A stretch of DNA of 64,000 nt, from contig JAJCZX010000004.1 of NCBI GenBank assembly GCA_029262195.1, positions 124,001 through 188,000 of the forward strand, written 5' to 3'. A program made the position numbers and the translations under genes. Under the pieces are notes generated by a model that made no database searches, was not told the origin of the DNA, and saw only the letters and a program-made list of their open reading frames with translations. Numbering within the stretch: position 1 is the stretch's first letter; each line of letters begins with the position of its first letter. Shown piece after piece: positions 9,652-18,584 of this stretch. This DNA comes from Gemmatimonadota bacterium. Lineage in GTDB: Bacteria > Gemmatimonadota > Gemmatimonadetes > Gemmatimonadales > GWC2-71-9.

Positions 9652-9706
9652 ATCCGCGTGGTTTTGATAGGTGATCGAAGAAAAAAGGTTATGCGACCAC
9701 GCGGAT
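9652..9706. repeat. 11-bp inverted repeat upstream of RAYT gene
   Basis: ATCCGCGTGGT (9652-9662) and ACCACGCGGAT (9696-9706) are exact reverse complements separated by 33 bases, ending 19 bases before the transposase start codon. The hairpin could be a transposase-recognised end or an mRNA structure limiting translation. Confidence 0.6.
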
Positions 9707-9725
9707 CGGTGTCCATTTTGGGTTC

Positions 9726-10262
9726 ATGAGAGATCGAATCTTTGTGCATGTAGTTTGGACAACCCGTGACCGAACCCGCGCGATCAATAAATCAATCGCG
9801 GATTTCCTCGCGGGGTTTCTTGCCGTTATCTGCAGGCAGGAGAGAGCACGCTTGCTGGAAGTTGGTGTGGTAGCGTCACACATCCACTTGCTCATTCGGT
9901 TGCATCCTACTACAGCGATTCCCCGTCTGATGCAACGGATGAAGGGCGGCAGTAGCGTGATTATTAACCGCTCTCGTTGGTCTCGCCAGGAATTGAAGTG
10001 GTCGAAAGGTTACAACATCCACTCGGTTGATCTTCGGAGCCTGGATGCCACGACTGAATACGTACGCAACCAGGACAAACGTCACCCTGCGGAAGCCATC
10101 AAAGGGTGGGGCTACGGACGAAAGTTCACAGACGGGTGTGGGTCATCATCGATCCACCACGCTAAGCCGGTTTACCGGCCTCAGCCGAGCCGCGGCTTAA
10201 GCCGCGTTAGGGAAAACGACAACGAAGCAACACCAACCATCGCGTCGCGATTTCGCGCGTAA
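9726..10262 (+). CDS. REP-associated tyrosine transposase (RAYT, IS200/Y1 family)
   Basis: A 178-residue HUH single-strand transposase. HVVWTTRDR opens the domain, the HUH motif is SHIHLLIRLHP (H52, H54), and the candidate catalytic tyrosine is Y112 in EYVRNQDKRH, matching the RAYT pattern of Y followed by NQ and basic residues. The catalytic domain ends near residue 130. The last ~45 residues are encoded by DNA full of hairpins of the adjacent REP family (10166-10179, 10191-10206), and the TAA stop itself is the loop of a REP palindrome at 10254-10269. The real protein may originally have ended earlier. Likely role: excision and spread of the flanking REP elements. Confidence 0.88.
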   Translation: MRDRIFVHVVWTTRDRTRAINKSIADFLAGFLAVICRQERARLLEVGVVASHIHLLIRLHPTTAIPRLMQRMKGGSSVIINRSRWSRQELKWSKGYNIHSVDLRSLDATTEYVRNQDKRHPAEAIKGWGYGRKFTDGCGSSSIHHAKPVYRPQPSRGLSRVRENDNEATPTIASRFRA

Positions 10263-10294
10263 ACGCGCGGCTCGGCTGGTGTCGCTGAAGCGAC
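10166..10294. repeat. REP-like hairpins at the 3' end of the RAYT gene (REPIN-like)
   Basis: Four hairpins occur in 130 bases: GCCGGT-TT-ACCGGC (10166-10179), CGCGGC-TTAA-GCCGCG (10191-10206), CGCGCGTAAACGCGCG (10254-10269) and GTCGCT-GA-AGCGAC (10281-10294). The second is preceded by CAGCCGAGC, the reverse complement of the GCTCGGCTG tag that follows the third. The two REPs are thus in inverted orientation, the geometry of a REPIN. Stem sequences vary while the T/A-rich loop and the tag are kept. Confidence 0.8.
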
Positions 10295-10377
10295 GAGCCG
10301 TCCAATCCACCGGTGCGAGGTGTGGAAGGCTATAGTATAGAGCAAAAGAAGCGGTTTTTGTGAAGCGACCAACGTCC

Positions 10378-11554
10378 TTAGTCGCCACCCACATCAGCCG
10401 ATCGAGCCATGATCAACAGCGCAGCGGCCGTTTTGTACTGCACCCCCCTGTGCGTGCGGGGATCCTGGTTGACCGCAACAACCACGGTAATTTTTGAATC
10501 CAGATCGTGAAGCAGCAGAGCTGAGCCGTCGGGAGTAACTCCGCTGTGGCCCCACGTGTCTCCGGTGCCCGCGAAGTTGTATTTCCGTACTCCTAGCCCA
10601 ACGGCAACGTCAGCACCCGATCCTGGAGGGGGAACCTCAGTGAGCATCTCGGCAATGGTGGACGCGTTCAGGATCTCACCCTGGAAGAGGGCGTGTCCCC
10701 AGAGCGCCATGTCCCGCGTGTTCGACTTCAAGCCGTATGCACCCCAACCAGTTTCCCGCACCACCGGCACCTCGAACGGCCCTACGCTTTGTAGCCCTCC
10801 CTCATCACCTTGTGTCCAAACCGACGCGAGAGTACCCCCCGGCTCTTCCCCACTCGCCAGGAAGACCGATTCCAAAGCCAGTGGTGTCCAGAACCGGCGG
10901 CGAAATTCGTCAGCAATAGAAGAGCCGGTAACTGAATCGGCAATCATACCAAGCAACAACGAATTCGAATTCGAATAAATGGTCCGCTCACCCGGCGTGG
11001 ACGACGCCGGTCGTATGAACGCCCGCGCCAGCTCGATTGGCTGCCACGTTCTTTCGGGGTCGGCGAAAATCGAATCGCCAAATGCCGGATGCCGTGCGTA
11101 GTTTTGGATGCCGCTGGTATGATTGAGGTTGCCGAATAGTTGCTCGCAAAGGGATGTTCGCAATTTCGGGTAACCAGTTCCCGATGGGATCGTCCAGCTC
11201 GATTGCACCTTCCTCGACCAATTGAAGAATCAATGCGCCGGTTGCCGTCTTGGTGAGACTCCCAACACTACTGGCCATGTCCGGTGAAAAGGGTGTGGTG
11301 GAATCGGAAAGACCAAAGGACCCAACCCAGGTACCCGCACCCGGAAAATGCACGGCAGCGGAGATTCCGTTCGCACCAAACGCCGAAGCCGTGTCTTCGA
11401 TTACCTGTTGGAGTGATGTGCTCAACTCCAGACTTATTCCGTCCTCAGAACGATTATCATCCTGGGCCAGCAATCCACCATGCGGCGCGTAAACCGATAA
11501 AAGGAAAGCTAGGAGGGTTGAAGCCTTTATTCGAATCGCCGACATAGCCGTCAC
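10378..11554 (-). pseudogene. Serine hydrolase (beta-lactamase family), single frameshift
   Basis: Two adjoining frames together encode a secreted class C beta-lactamase-like serine hydrolase. The 5' part (from ~11554, or ATG at 11545) has a signal peptide and the catalytic SLTK motif in SVGSLTKTATGALILQL. The 3' part has NHTSGIQNYARH, the second motif YSN (IYSNSNSLLLG) and HSG (WGHSGVTPDG). The break is at about 11128, inside TIRQ/LNHTSG: compared with the family RQLLNHTSG, two bases appear missing (or one extra). All active-site motifs survive, so this is either a very recent pseudogene or a sequencing/assembly indel. It sits alone between the RAYT locus and the kinase-permease gene. Confidence 0.85.
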
Positions 11555-11562
11555 TTTTTGAA

Positions 11563-11581
11563 TATAATAAAATTTATTATA
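11563..11581. promoter_or_regulatory. AT-rich palindrome upstream of serine hydrolase
   Basis: TATAATAAA-A-TTTATTATA is a perfect 9-bp inverted repeat with a one-base centre, 9-18 bases upstream of the hydrolase start codons. It includes a TATAAT on either strand, so it could be promoter -10 DNA, an operator, or both. Confidence 0.4.
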
Positions 11582-11687
11582 CTCGTTTTAATCTATGTGG
11601 CGAGAAATGTTCCGCTTCTGGATTCCACTGAGAACGCACGAATCCGTCGGCAGGAGTCCGTGACACGCCTTAATGCCGAGCACCCGG

Positions 11688-14600
11688 TCACTCTTCTCGA
11701 ATGGCCACCAGGGGGTCAACTCGGGTTGATCGCCGAGCGGGTAGGTAACAGGCTGCCATGCCGACAGCGAGGATGAGGCTGATGGCCCCGGCAAAGGTCA
11801 CTGGATCCAGGGGCGTAACCCCGAACAGCTGACTCCTGAGTAACCTCGTAACTCCAAACGCCATTGCAAGGCCGACGGCCAAGCCAATCCCGAGGACCAG
11901 AACCATCTCCCGCACGACGGTGAATGTGATCTGCCCGGCCTTGGCGCCAAGGGCCAGTCTAATACCCATTTCCTTCGTGCGACGCGCTACCGAAAATGAA
12001 AGAACGCCGTATGCCCCGGCGGCGACAAGAAACAGGGAGGCTATCGCGAAGGCTCCAAATACGAACGCGGTAAACCGCCGGTCTGCAACCGATCGAGTAA
12101 TACCGTCGGAGATCGTCGAGAACTCGGCGGGAATGTTTGGATCAAAGCGTTCGAGTGCAGATCTGATTGGGGGAACAAGCCGACCGGGCTCAGCGGTGCT
12201 CCGCGCCACGACAACCATCGCTCGGGCGATGGCTGGCCGTTGCCGGTAGTTGATATAGTAAACTCGGTGGCTACCTGCCGGAACGTTCCACTGGCGGGCT
12301 TCGCCGACCACTCCGATGATGGTGAGAGGAGTACCCCGATAAGGGTCCATTCCCGGCAAAGAGATTTGTTGCCCGATGGGGTCGGCATCGGGCCAGTAGC
12401 GATCAGCCATGCTTTTGTTAATGACAACCACGTGGTCCGAGTCAGGACCGTCACCTGAGTTGAACAATCGCCCGCTGATCAAGGGAATCCTCATGGTATC
12501 GAAGTAACGTTCATCGGCCAGTCGATAATGCGCAGAAATCTCCTCTCGTTCTTCTGATCTGCCATCATGAAACGAGAACGGCCCCACGAAACTGCCGCTG
12601 CCCCACATCGGAAGCATAGAAACAACGCCCGCTGACGCTACACCGGGAACAGCTCGCACTTGCGCGAGGATGCCATCGTAGGCTGAGGTGATCCCGGCTA
12701 CTCCGGGATATCTTGAACTGGGGACAGATATTTCAACACTGAGCACCCCTATTGCATCATACCCTGTGTCTTCGTCGAGGATGGAAGCAAAGCTCCTGGC
12801 CAACAAACCGGCTCCGGCCAACAACACGATTGCCAGAGCTGTTTGAGCCCCAATCAACCCGTTCCAAATCCATTTCTTTGCCGCACCAGTCGAGTGGGCA
12901 GAAACACGCAACGATTCCGCGAGTCGACTATCCACCAACTGAAAAGCCGGAAACAGGCCAAAAACTGCCGCGGACAAAAGAGATATTGACGCCGCGAATA
13001 GACCTACCCGAATGTCCAAGGTCAGTGGGTTGCTCTGAGGAAGGGCTGGTCCGAATACGCTAGCCGCCCGGATGAGCACCCAGGCAAGGGCAAGCCCGCC
13101 AACACCGCCCAGGACCGCCAGCACCAAACTCTCGGATGTGAGCTGCCTTATCAGCCGGCTTCTCCCCGCCCCAAGCGACGTCCGAATGGCGAACTCACGT
13201 GACCGAGCCGCCCCGCGAGCCATCAGACTGCTTGCAACGTTGCTGCACGCAATAAGCAGGAGAACCCCTGCTGCGCCGAAAAGTAGCAAGAGAGGCTTCC
13301 TCGTATCCCCAACTACCCACTCCTTCAGACTCATTACAGCCACCCCCACCGCTTCCGTGTCGTCTCCGTAACGGTCCTTCAACAGCCGGGCAATCCCATC
13401 AAGTTCTGCTGCAGCCGCAGCAGCTGACGTCCCAGCATTCACCCGGCCCACGACTCTGACCACATGTGCTCCCCGGGCGTTCCACGGTATGCTCTGCTCA
13501 AGTGGATACCACAAATCGACCTGGTCGAGCATTTCAAACCCAGGCGGCATGACACCGACCACTTCTGCGACATCGTTTCCAATGGTTATTGTCACTCTAC
13601 CCAATTCAGAGGGAGCGCCGAGGAAAGTCTCCCACAACCGATGACTTATGACCACAACCGGGGGCCCGCCTGGTCGGTTTTCCTCCGGAGTGATCGGTCG
13701 GCCAACCGCGAGAGGGACTCCCACCACGCCAAAGAAATCGGGACTCACTCCGGCAACCGGGGCCTTGGTGGCTGCGCCGTTGGCGATCAGAGTCATCCTT
13801 GAGCGAAAAGTCACCGCCACCATCCCGTCGAACCCCGTGGCCTGATCTCGCCAGTCGAGGAAATTGGGATAAGATGGCCACATCGTTCTCCCTTGTTCGC
13901 CTCTCTCGCGCAGCATCACGAGGTTGGCAGCGTCGGGAAACGGGAGTGGACGCAGCAAAAGGCTGCTGACAATCGAAAAGATCGCAGCGTTAGCACCAAT
14001 ACCCAGGGCAAGTGTCAACGCTACCAGCAAAACGTGAGATGGTGCCCGCCGCAGAAACCGCCATGCGAACCGAAGGTCCCGAACGAAACCGCCGACGAAA
14101 TTAAAAAACCCGGCGAAAGCTGAATAACCGCTTGTTTTCGGAGCAACCAAACGACCAATTCCATCCCCCAACCTCATCAGACGCTCAGTCACGCGTGACC
14201 AAACAGAACCCGGACCGAGCGATGCTTTTTCGAGCGCCTCGCTAAAAAGACCGACTCGAAGAGTACGACGATCGAGGTCGACTTCCATGGCCTCCCGAAT
14301 CGCCTGCGCTACAGACTCCGGGACGTGCGGAGCAAGCTCTCGTACATCAGGCGTTTCCGATGTGAAACGCCTAGAAACCGTTTCGAGGGTGGTACGCCCC
14401 TCAAAGGGAGGCCGGCCCGCCAGCAACTCGTACGCAACACACGCGAGACTGTAAACGTCGGTACGCCCGTCAATCTCAGAATCTCCACTGGCCTGTTCGG
14501 GGCTAACGTATGCCGGAGTCCCGGCAGAAGAATCGATACCGTTTCGCTTGCCCCACGCTCTTGTTTCTGCATGGATAACACGGGCGATTCCAAAATCTGC

Positions 14601-15284
14601 GACGTACGGATGATCGTCCGAAAGCAGAATGTTTTCCGGCTTCACATCGCAGTGCATCACGCGCTGCCGGTGGGCATATTCCAGCCCTGCCGACACCCCT
14701 TTTATGACCGATACCGTTTCGTCGACTGTCAATCGGGACTTCTCATCGAGCAGCGTCCGGAGAGAACCACTCCGCGCATAGGGAATTACGTAGTAGGGTT
14801 GACCAGCGGCGTTACCTGAATCCAGCAAGGTCAAAATGTTGTGATGCTCAAGGCGCGCGGTGTGCCGGATTTCTTTCAGAAATTCCGATGCCCCCACCCC
14901 GCTCACTACTTCCGGCGACAACACCTTGATCGCAACTCTACGACCGTGCTTCAACTCCCTGGCAAGGTAGACCACCCCCATTCCGCCACGCCCGATTTCG
15001 GAGTCAATCAGATACCGATCAGCCAGCGCAGCCTGAAAATTGGCTAGCCCCTTCTCAACAAGACCGGGAGCTTCGTCTTCTTCTTCAAAAAGGTCTTCGA
15101 ATTTCACCCCAAACCCGTCCAAAAAACGTTGCTGAGTTTTGACCGACGGATAGGGATGTTTCCCATTGACTAGATCGGAAAAGTGGCCTCGTGAAAGACC
15201 TAGTTTTATAGCCCAGTGATTCTGGCTTAGCCCACTCTCGGCAATTAGTCCTAGCAGCTTGGTGCGGTCGAGTTTTACTCTCAT
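11688..15284 (-). CDS. HTH - Ser/Thr protein kinase - ADOP permease fusion
   Basis: A 1198-residue protein with three parts in one frame. Residues 1-70 form an XRE-like helix-turn-helix (SGLSQNHWAIKLGLSRGHFSDLVNG). Residues ~91-345 are a bacterial Hanks-type kinase: GRGGMGVVYLA loop, K120 in VAIK, E138, HCDVKPEN (D213, N218; a non-RD kinase with Cys for Arg), DFG at 230-232 and SPEQASG. Residues ~400-1198 are a complete ADOP permease with the first helix at ~417-440 and a C-terminal RRSTRVDPLVAIREE. All catalytic kinase residues are present, so it should be active, on the cytoplasmic side of the permease. Unlike the other three ADOP genes here it has no PadR neighbour. ATG start at 15284. Phosphorylation controlling transport, or membrane-tethered DNA binding, are inferences. 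Confidence 0.9.
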   Translation of the reverse strand: MRVKLDRTKLLGLIAESGLSQNHWAIKLGLSRGHFSDLVNGKHPYPSVKTQQRFLDGFGVKFEDLFEEEDEAPGLVEKGLANFQAALADRYLIDSEIGRGGMGVVYLARELKHGRRVAIKVLSPEVVSGVGASEFLKEIRHTARLEHHNILTLLDSGNAAGQPYYVIPYARSGSLRTLLDEKSRLTVDETVSVIKGVSAGLEYAHRQRVMHCDVKPENILLSDDHPYVADFGIARVIHAETRAWGKRNGIDSSAGTPAYVSPEQASGDSEIDGRTDVYSLACVAYELLAGRPPFEGRTTLETVSRRFTSETPDVRELAPHVPESVAQAIREAMEVDLDRRTLRVGLFSEALEKASLGPGSVWSRVTERLMRLGDGIGRLVAPKTSGYSAFAGFFNFVGGFVRDLRFAWRFLRRAPSHVLLVALTLALGIGANAAIFSIVSSLLLRPLPFPDAANLVMLRERGEQGRTMWPSYPNFLDWRDQATGFDGMVAVTFRSRMTLIANGAATKAPVAGVSPDFFGVVGVPLAVGRPITPEENRPGGPPVVVISHRLWETFLGAPSELGRVTITIGNDVAEVVGVMPPGFEMLDQVDLWYPLEQSIPWNARGAHVVRVVGRVNAGTSAAAAAAELDGIARLLKDRYGDDTEAVGVAVMSLKEWVVGDTRKPLLLLFGAAGVLLLIACSNVASSLMARGAARSREFAIRTSLGAGRSRLIRQLTSESLVLAVLGGVGGLALAWVLIRAASVFGPALPQSNPLTLDIRVGLFAASISLLSAAVFGLFPAFQLVDSRLAESLRVSAHSTGAAKKWIWNGLIGAQTALAIVLLAGAGLLARSFASILDEDTGYDAIGVLSVEISVPSSRYPGVAGITSAYDGILAQVRAVPGVASAGVVSMLPMWGSGSFVGPFSFHDGRSEEREEISAHYRLADERYFDTMRIPLISGRLFNSGDGPDSDHVVVINKSMADRYWPDADPIGQQISLPGMDPYRGTPLTIIGVVGEARQWNVPAGSHRVYYINYRQRPAIARAMVVVARSTAEPGRLVPPIRSALERFDPNIPAEFSTISDGITRSVADRRFTAFVFGAFAIASLFLVAAGAYGVLSFSVARRTKEMGIRLALGAKAGQITFTVVREMVLVLGIGLAVGLAMAFGVTRLLRSQLFGVTPLDPVTFAGAISLILAVGMAACYLPARRSTRVDPLVAIREE

Positions 15285-15462
15285 CGGTTGACAGCCATCT
15301 CGGTGGTTTCAACCTCAGGATACACCACTTTGATGACCACCGCATCCGTGCGCTCCCAAAAAGTGTTCGGTTGGGGGTTCGGAGGCCGCACATTTCGGGA
15401 AAAAACGGCCACGGCGTTTACACAGATGGATTGCGAGTATATGCCCAGAGAACGCCCTCTAA

Positions 15463-16191
15463 TTCCAACTAGAATATGGGACTGACGGCCTGCTTGATCG
15501 AATCACGGAGGCACGAAAGACAAACCGCGCCTTCATCAACAGGGCCGCCCATCAGATAAAGACACCTCTTACCATCGTTCGCGGAGAAAGCGCCCTCAGT
15601 CTCAACCGTGAAAGGAGAGGAGACGACTACCGCGATGCACTCAGAAGAATCAGCGACGCCGCGGAGCAAATGTCGTCGCGTGTCAAGGATCTATTCCTCA
15701 TCGCCTCTTCAGAAGCCGGTGACATACCATCGTTTACAGATGACGTTGAGCTGTCCGGCCTGGTTGTCGAATGCGCCGACCTGATGCGAGGACGGGCTCG
15801 GTCGATGGGCCATGTTTTTGAGATCAATTCACACGGCAGTCTTCACGCCCAGGGCAACGAGCAACTTCTCAGGGAGGCATATCTTGAATTGATCGAAAAC
15901 GCAGTCAAGTACGGAACGCCGGGCGAGCCGATCAAACTCGGAGCGTATTTGAAAGATTCAGGCTTTTGTCTTGAGGTCTCGAATGAACAGGGCCATGTCG
16001 TGACCCCCGCGGCGGATTCCTACGGACTAGGCCTTTCGATCGTCGACTGGATCGCCAATGTTCACGAGGGCAAATTTGTAACACGCGAAGGCCATGGGCG
16101 CGTGTCACAGGCTCTCTGCTGGGCGGGGGGCGGGAAATTCGGCTTCGACAACACGCCACAACCCGCCCCAGAACCTGCTCTGCCCGGGTAA
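15463..16191 (+). pseudogene. Sensor histidine kinase remnant (HisKA-HATPase, 5' truncated)
   Basis: The open frame after the TAA at 15460 encodes a clear histidine kinase core. A HisKA helix runs from ~15490 (LLDRITEARKTNRAFINRAA) with the phospho-acceptor H box HQIKTPL, its His codon at 15550-15552. The N box ELIENAVKYG and the G box SYGLGLSIVDWIANVHEG follow. No ATG, GTG or TTG occurs in frame before an ATG at 15670, which lies after the H box, and no sensor or membrane segment is found upstream. The gene is therefore 5' truncated; translation from 15670 would give only the ATPase part. It lies divergently from the kinase-permease gene, 178 bases away. Confidence 0.78.
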
Positions 16192-16213
16192 CGGTGAAAG
16201 GACCCGCTCGAAT

Positions 16214-16609
16214 TTACCGGTTAGGTCCCTCTTCACCTTGCTCCCCATCATCATCTTCGTCGTCGCCCGCTTCATCGTCGTCTGTACTTCGCTCTTTCGT
16301 TACCCTCCCCGTCATTGCATCGACCAGGACCTCGAACCGGTCGGATTCGCCTTCGACCTCGATGTCGAATGAGTACACCAGAACGTTGTCATCTTCGTAC
16401 TCGATTTCGGCCTCCACGATGATCCCGCCGGGTACTTTTCGAATCGCCGCCGTGCGGGCATTGTCGGGCGAAAACGTTGCTCTACGCAAGAGGCCCGGGG
16501 TTTCCTCAATTATAGGAACGGCGGGTTCGCGAGTGGAATCCTGCGCCGCAGCCGTGCAGCCCGACAAGGAAACAGCCACTATGAATACGGTCAGGCGTCG
16601 AAAAAACAT
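16214..16609 (-). CDS. PepSY domain lipoprotein
   Basis: A 131-residue exported protein. ATG at 16609 is chosen because GGAG lies six bases upstream and the product then begins with a lipoprotein signal (FIVAVSLSGC). Residues ~50-110 match the PepSY pattern (KVPGGIIVEAEIEYEDDN, YSFDIEVEG, VLVDAMTGRVTKE). The C-terminus is a strongly acidic tail rich in Asp and Glu. PepSY domains often inhibit or modulate peptidases, and an M28 peptidase gene lies directly upstream on the same strand, so a partner role is plausible but unproven. A strong hairpin separates the two genes. Confidence 0.8.
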   Translation of the reverse strand: MFFRRLTVFIVAVSLSGCTAAAQDSTREPAVPIIEETPGLLRRATFSPDNARTAAIRKVPGGIIVEAEIEYEDDNVLVYSFDIEVEGESDRFEVLVDAMTGRVTKERSTDDDEAGDDEDDDGEQGEEGPNR

Positions 16610-16701
16610 GTCTAGCTCCGTCTTGGAATTGGTGTTGGTGGTTGCCACTTTAAATATCGGGGCTGCTGGTGACACCAGGATGACAGAGCGCACTTCCTGC
16701 G

Positions 16702-16752
16702 CGTCTATTGTGCGGCTGGCGAGGCTTTACTCAATCAGCCGCACAATAGACG
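16702..16752 (-). terminator. 17-bp perfect inverted repeat between M28 and PepSY genes
   Basis: CGTCTATTGTGCGGCTG (16702-16718) and its exact reverse complement (16736-16752) flank a 17-base loop, starting 10 bases past the stop of the M28 gene. It is a strong hairpin in RNA but no U tract follows, so it may be a processing or attenuation element rather than a classical terminator. Confidence 0.5.
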
Positions 16753-16761
16753 ATACAACTC

Positions 16762-18285
16762 TTACTGAGTCAGTTCTTTCCTCGGTATCATCTCGTCACG
16801 CATCGCCAATTGATAGGCGGTGGCGGCAACAACAACCGCTGCCTGCTTGAGATCATCGATCATCAGATGGTCGTACGTATCGAGATAGGTATGATGCGTC
16901 CTCGAACTGTATTCGATCGGATCCTGAATGAAGTTGAAACCAGGAATCCCTGCTGCATCAAAGGCGAGGTGGTCGGTTCCACCCGTATTGCCGTGCCGCA
17001 CCGCCACAACGCCGAGATCGCGGAACGGCCACAGGATCTGCTCGAAAACCGGGATAGCGGCACTATTCATCTGATCCCAGATACCGCGAATCTTGCCGGT
17101 GCCATTATCGACGTTGAGATACGCCGAGATCTGATCGTGCTCCTCTGGATGATTGGCAACCCAGGCACGGGACCCTAACAACCCCTGCTCTTCTCCACTC
17201 CATAGCGCAATCCGGATGGTTCTCCGCGGCTGCAGATCGAGTGCCCGAAGGATTCGCATAGCTTCCATCATCACGACTGAACCGGCAGCGTTGTCGGTTG
17301 CGCCTGTGCCCATGTGCCACGAATCAAAGTGGGCGCCGATCATTACGTATTCATCAGCTTTGTCCGAACCCGGGATCTCACCCAGGGCGTTGTACTCCTG
17401 AAGGTCGTCATCGAAGAAACGGTTTTCGACGTTCACTTCCAATTCAACGTCAACACCGTTTTCGACATTACGGTACATCAGCCCATATTGCTCGGGAGAG
17501 ACTACCAATTGCGGCATGGGTTCAGGATTACTTGCGTCCCTACCGGCAGGGTTTCCGTTCACGCTGCTCAGAATCCCGTACTGCCGAGAGGCCGGGCGCA
17601 ACACAGCCGCAGCACCCTGCTCTTCGATAAACGTTGATAACGTACGGCGGAATGCCCTCCGAGCACGAAACGCCTGTAGCTGCTCGTCGGTGAACCGGCG
17701 ACGCTGTTGTGGAGGGTCATCTGACGGCGGACTCGGCATCAGCGAATCCACATCGAACCGACGCACCCTTTGGTTGAACTCGGGTTCCATTTCAAGAGGG
17801 TTTTGCATCAAAACGAAAGCGCCTCTGAGTTGCCCCCTGTATTGCTCCAATTCCTCTTCACTGCTCGCATTAACAATCATGACGTTGCCACGTTGCGTCC
17901 CATCAGTACTTCCGGTCCAGGAAACCGGCTCGGCGTGCAAAGGTTGAACGAAGGGACTGATGATTCTCCCTGAGTATTCCACCCTCTCCCATCCTCGTCC
18001 GAATTCACCCCACGGTTCCACCACAACGTTCTGCAGGCCCCATTCCCGGTACTTGCCAGCGGCCCACTGGTTGGCCCGGTCCATCGCCGGTGATCCGGTT
18101 AGCCTTGGCCCCAGCACCTCGGTCATGTACTGAGCCATCTCGGGGATCTGGGATCTTTCGAGACCCTCCTTCCGGATGCGTTGGACCACTGAGAGGTCGA
18201 CGGATTCCTGCGCGACCTGTGCCATGGCACCCATTGGTAGCAACGAGGCTGCCAGGGTTAGCAACAACTGTTTTTTGGTCAACAT
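16762..18285 (-). CDS. M28 family metallopeptidase (glutamate carboxypeptidase-like), secreted
   Basis: A 507-residue protein with signal peptide (KKQLLLTLAASLLPMGAMA). It has a protease-associated insert in the middle and the M28 catalytic domain after ~residue 300: GAHFDSWHMG (H319), ATDNAAG (D331), WSGEEQG (E365/E366), NVDNG (D393) and RTHHTYLD (H464/H465). The layout is that of plasma glutamate carboxypeptidase-like enzymes, which release amino acids from dipeptides. It is probably periplasmic. The start is the ATG at 18285, and the promoter must lie in the ~300-base region shared with the divergent PadR gene. Confidence 0.92.
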   Translation of the reverse strand: MLTKKQLLLTLAASLLPMGAMAQVAQESVDLSVVQRIRKEGLERSQIPEMAQYMTEVLGPRLTGSPAMDRANQWAAGKYREWGLQNVVVEPWGEFGRGWERVEYSGRIISPFVQPLHAEPVSWTGSTDGTQRGNVMIVNASSEEELEQYRGQLRGAFVLMQNPLEMEPEFNQRVRRFDVDSLMPSPPSDDPPQQRRRFTDEQLQAFRARRAFRRTLSTFIEEQGAAAVLRPASRQYGILSSVNGNPAGRDASNPEPMPQLVVSPEQYGLMYRNVENGVDVELEVNVENRFFDDDLQEYNALGEIPGSDKADEYVMIGAHFDSWHMGTGATDNAAGSVVMMEAMRILRALDLQPRRTIRIALWSGEEQGLLGSRAWVANHPEEHDQISAYLNVDNGTGKIRGIWDQMNSAAIPVFEQILWPFRDLGVVAVRHGNTGGTDHLAFDAAGIPGFNFIQDPIEYSSRTHHTYLDTYDHLMIDDLKQAAVVVAATAYQLAMRDEMIPRKELTQ

Positions 18286-18518
18286 TTTCTTTGCCGGTTC
18301 GGGTTTGACGAAGCTCCTATCTGCTAAAATGCCGGAGCGGCCTCAAAAGAACAAGCCACAACACGGCAGAGATACTGTAGCCCTGCTACTCCACCCTTCG
18401 CAGTCCGTTCCGACCTCAGTCCTCCGCAGACTCCGAAGGCCTGTGAACCTCAACAACAAGCAAAACGGCCCCAACCGGCAATCCACTGTCGGCTCGCGAA
18501 CGCTGCCTTTGAAAAAAA

Positions 18519-18570
18519 TTGACCTAGAACATCTAGGTTATTGGAGTGTACCTCACCTAGAACAACTAGG
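18519..18570 (+). promoter_or_regulatory. Two tandem palindromes in PadR promoter region
   Basis: CCTAGA-ACA-TCTAGG (18523-18537) and CCTAG-AACAA-CTAGG (18556-18570) are near-identical 15-mers whose centres are 33 bases apart, about three helical turns. They lie 15-60 bases before the padR-like start. The first overlaps a -35-like TTGACC at 18519-18524. Two phased copies of one dyad are good candidates for the PadR operator. The rest of the 300-base intergenic region back to the M28 gene shows no further feature. Confidence 0.65.
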
Positions 18571-18584
18571 CCAAGGTCGGAAAA

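Noticed and set aside
15288-15485. 65-codon frame before the histidine kinase remnant
   Set aside because: Different frame from the kinase core and no similarity to a kinase linker or sensor.
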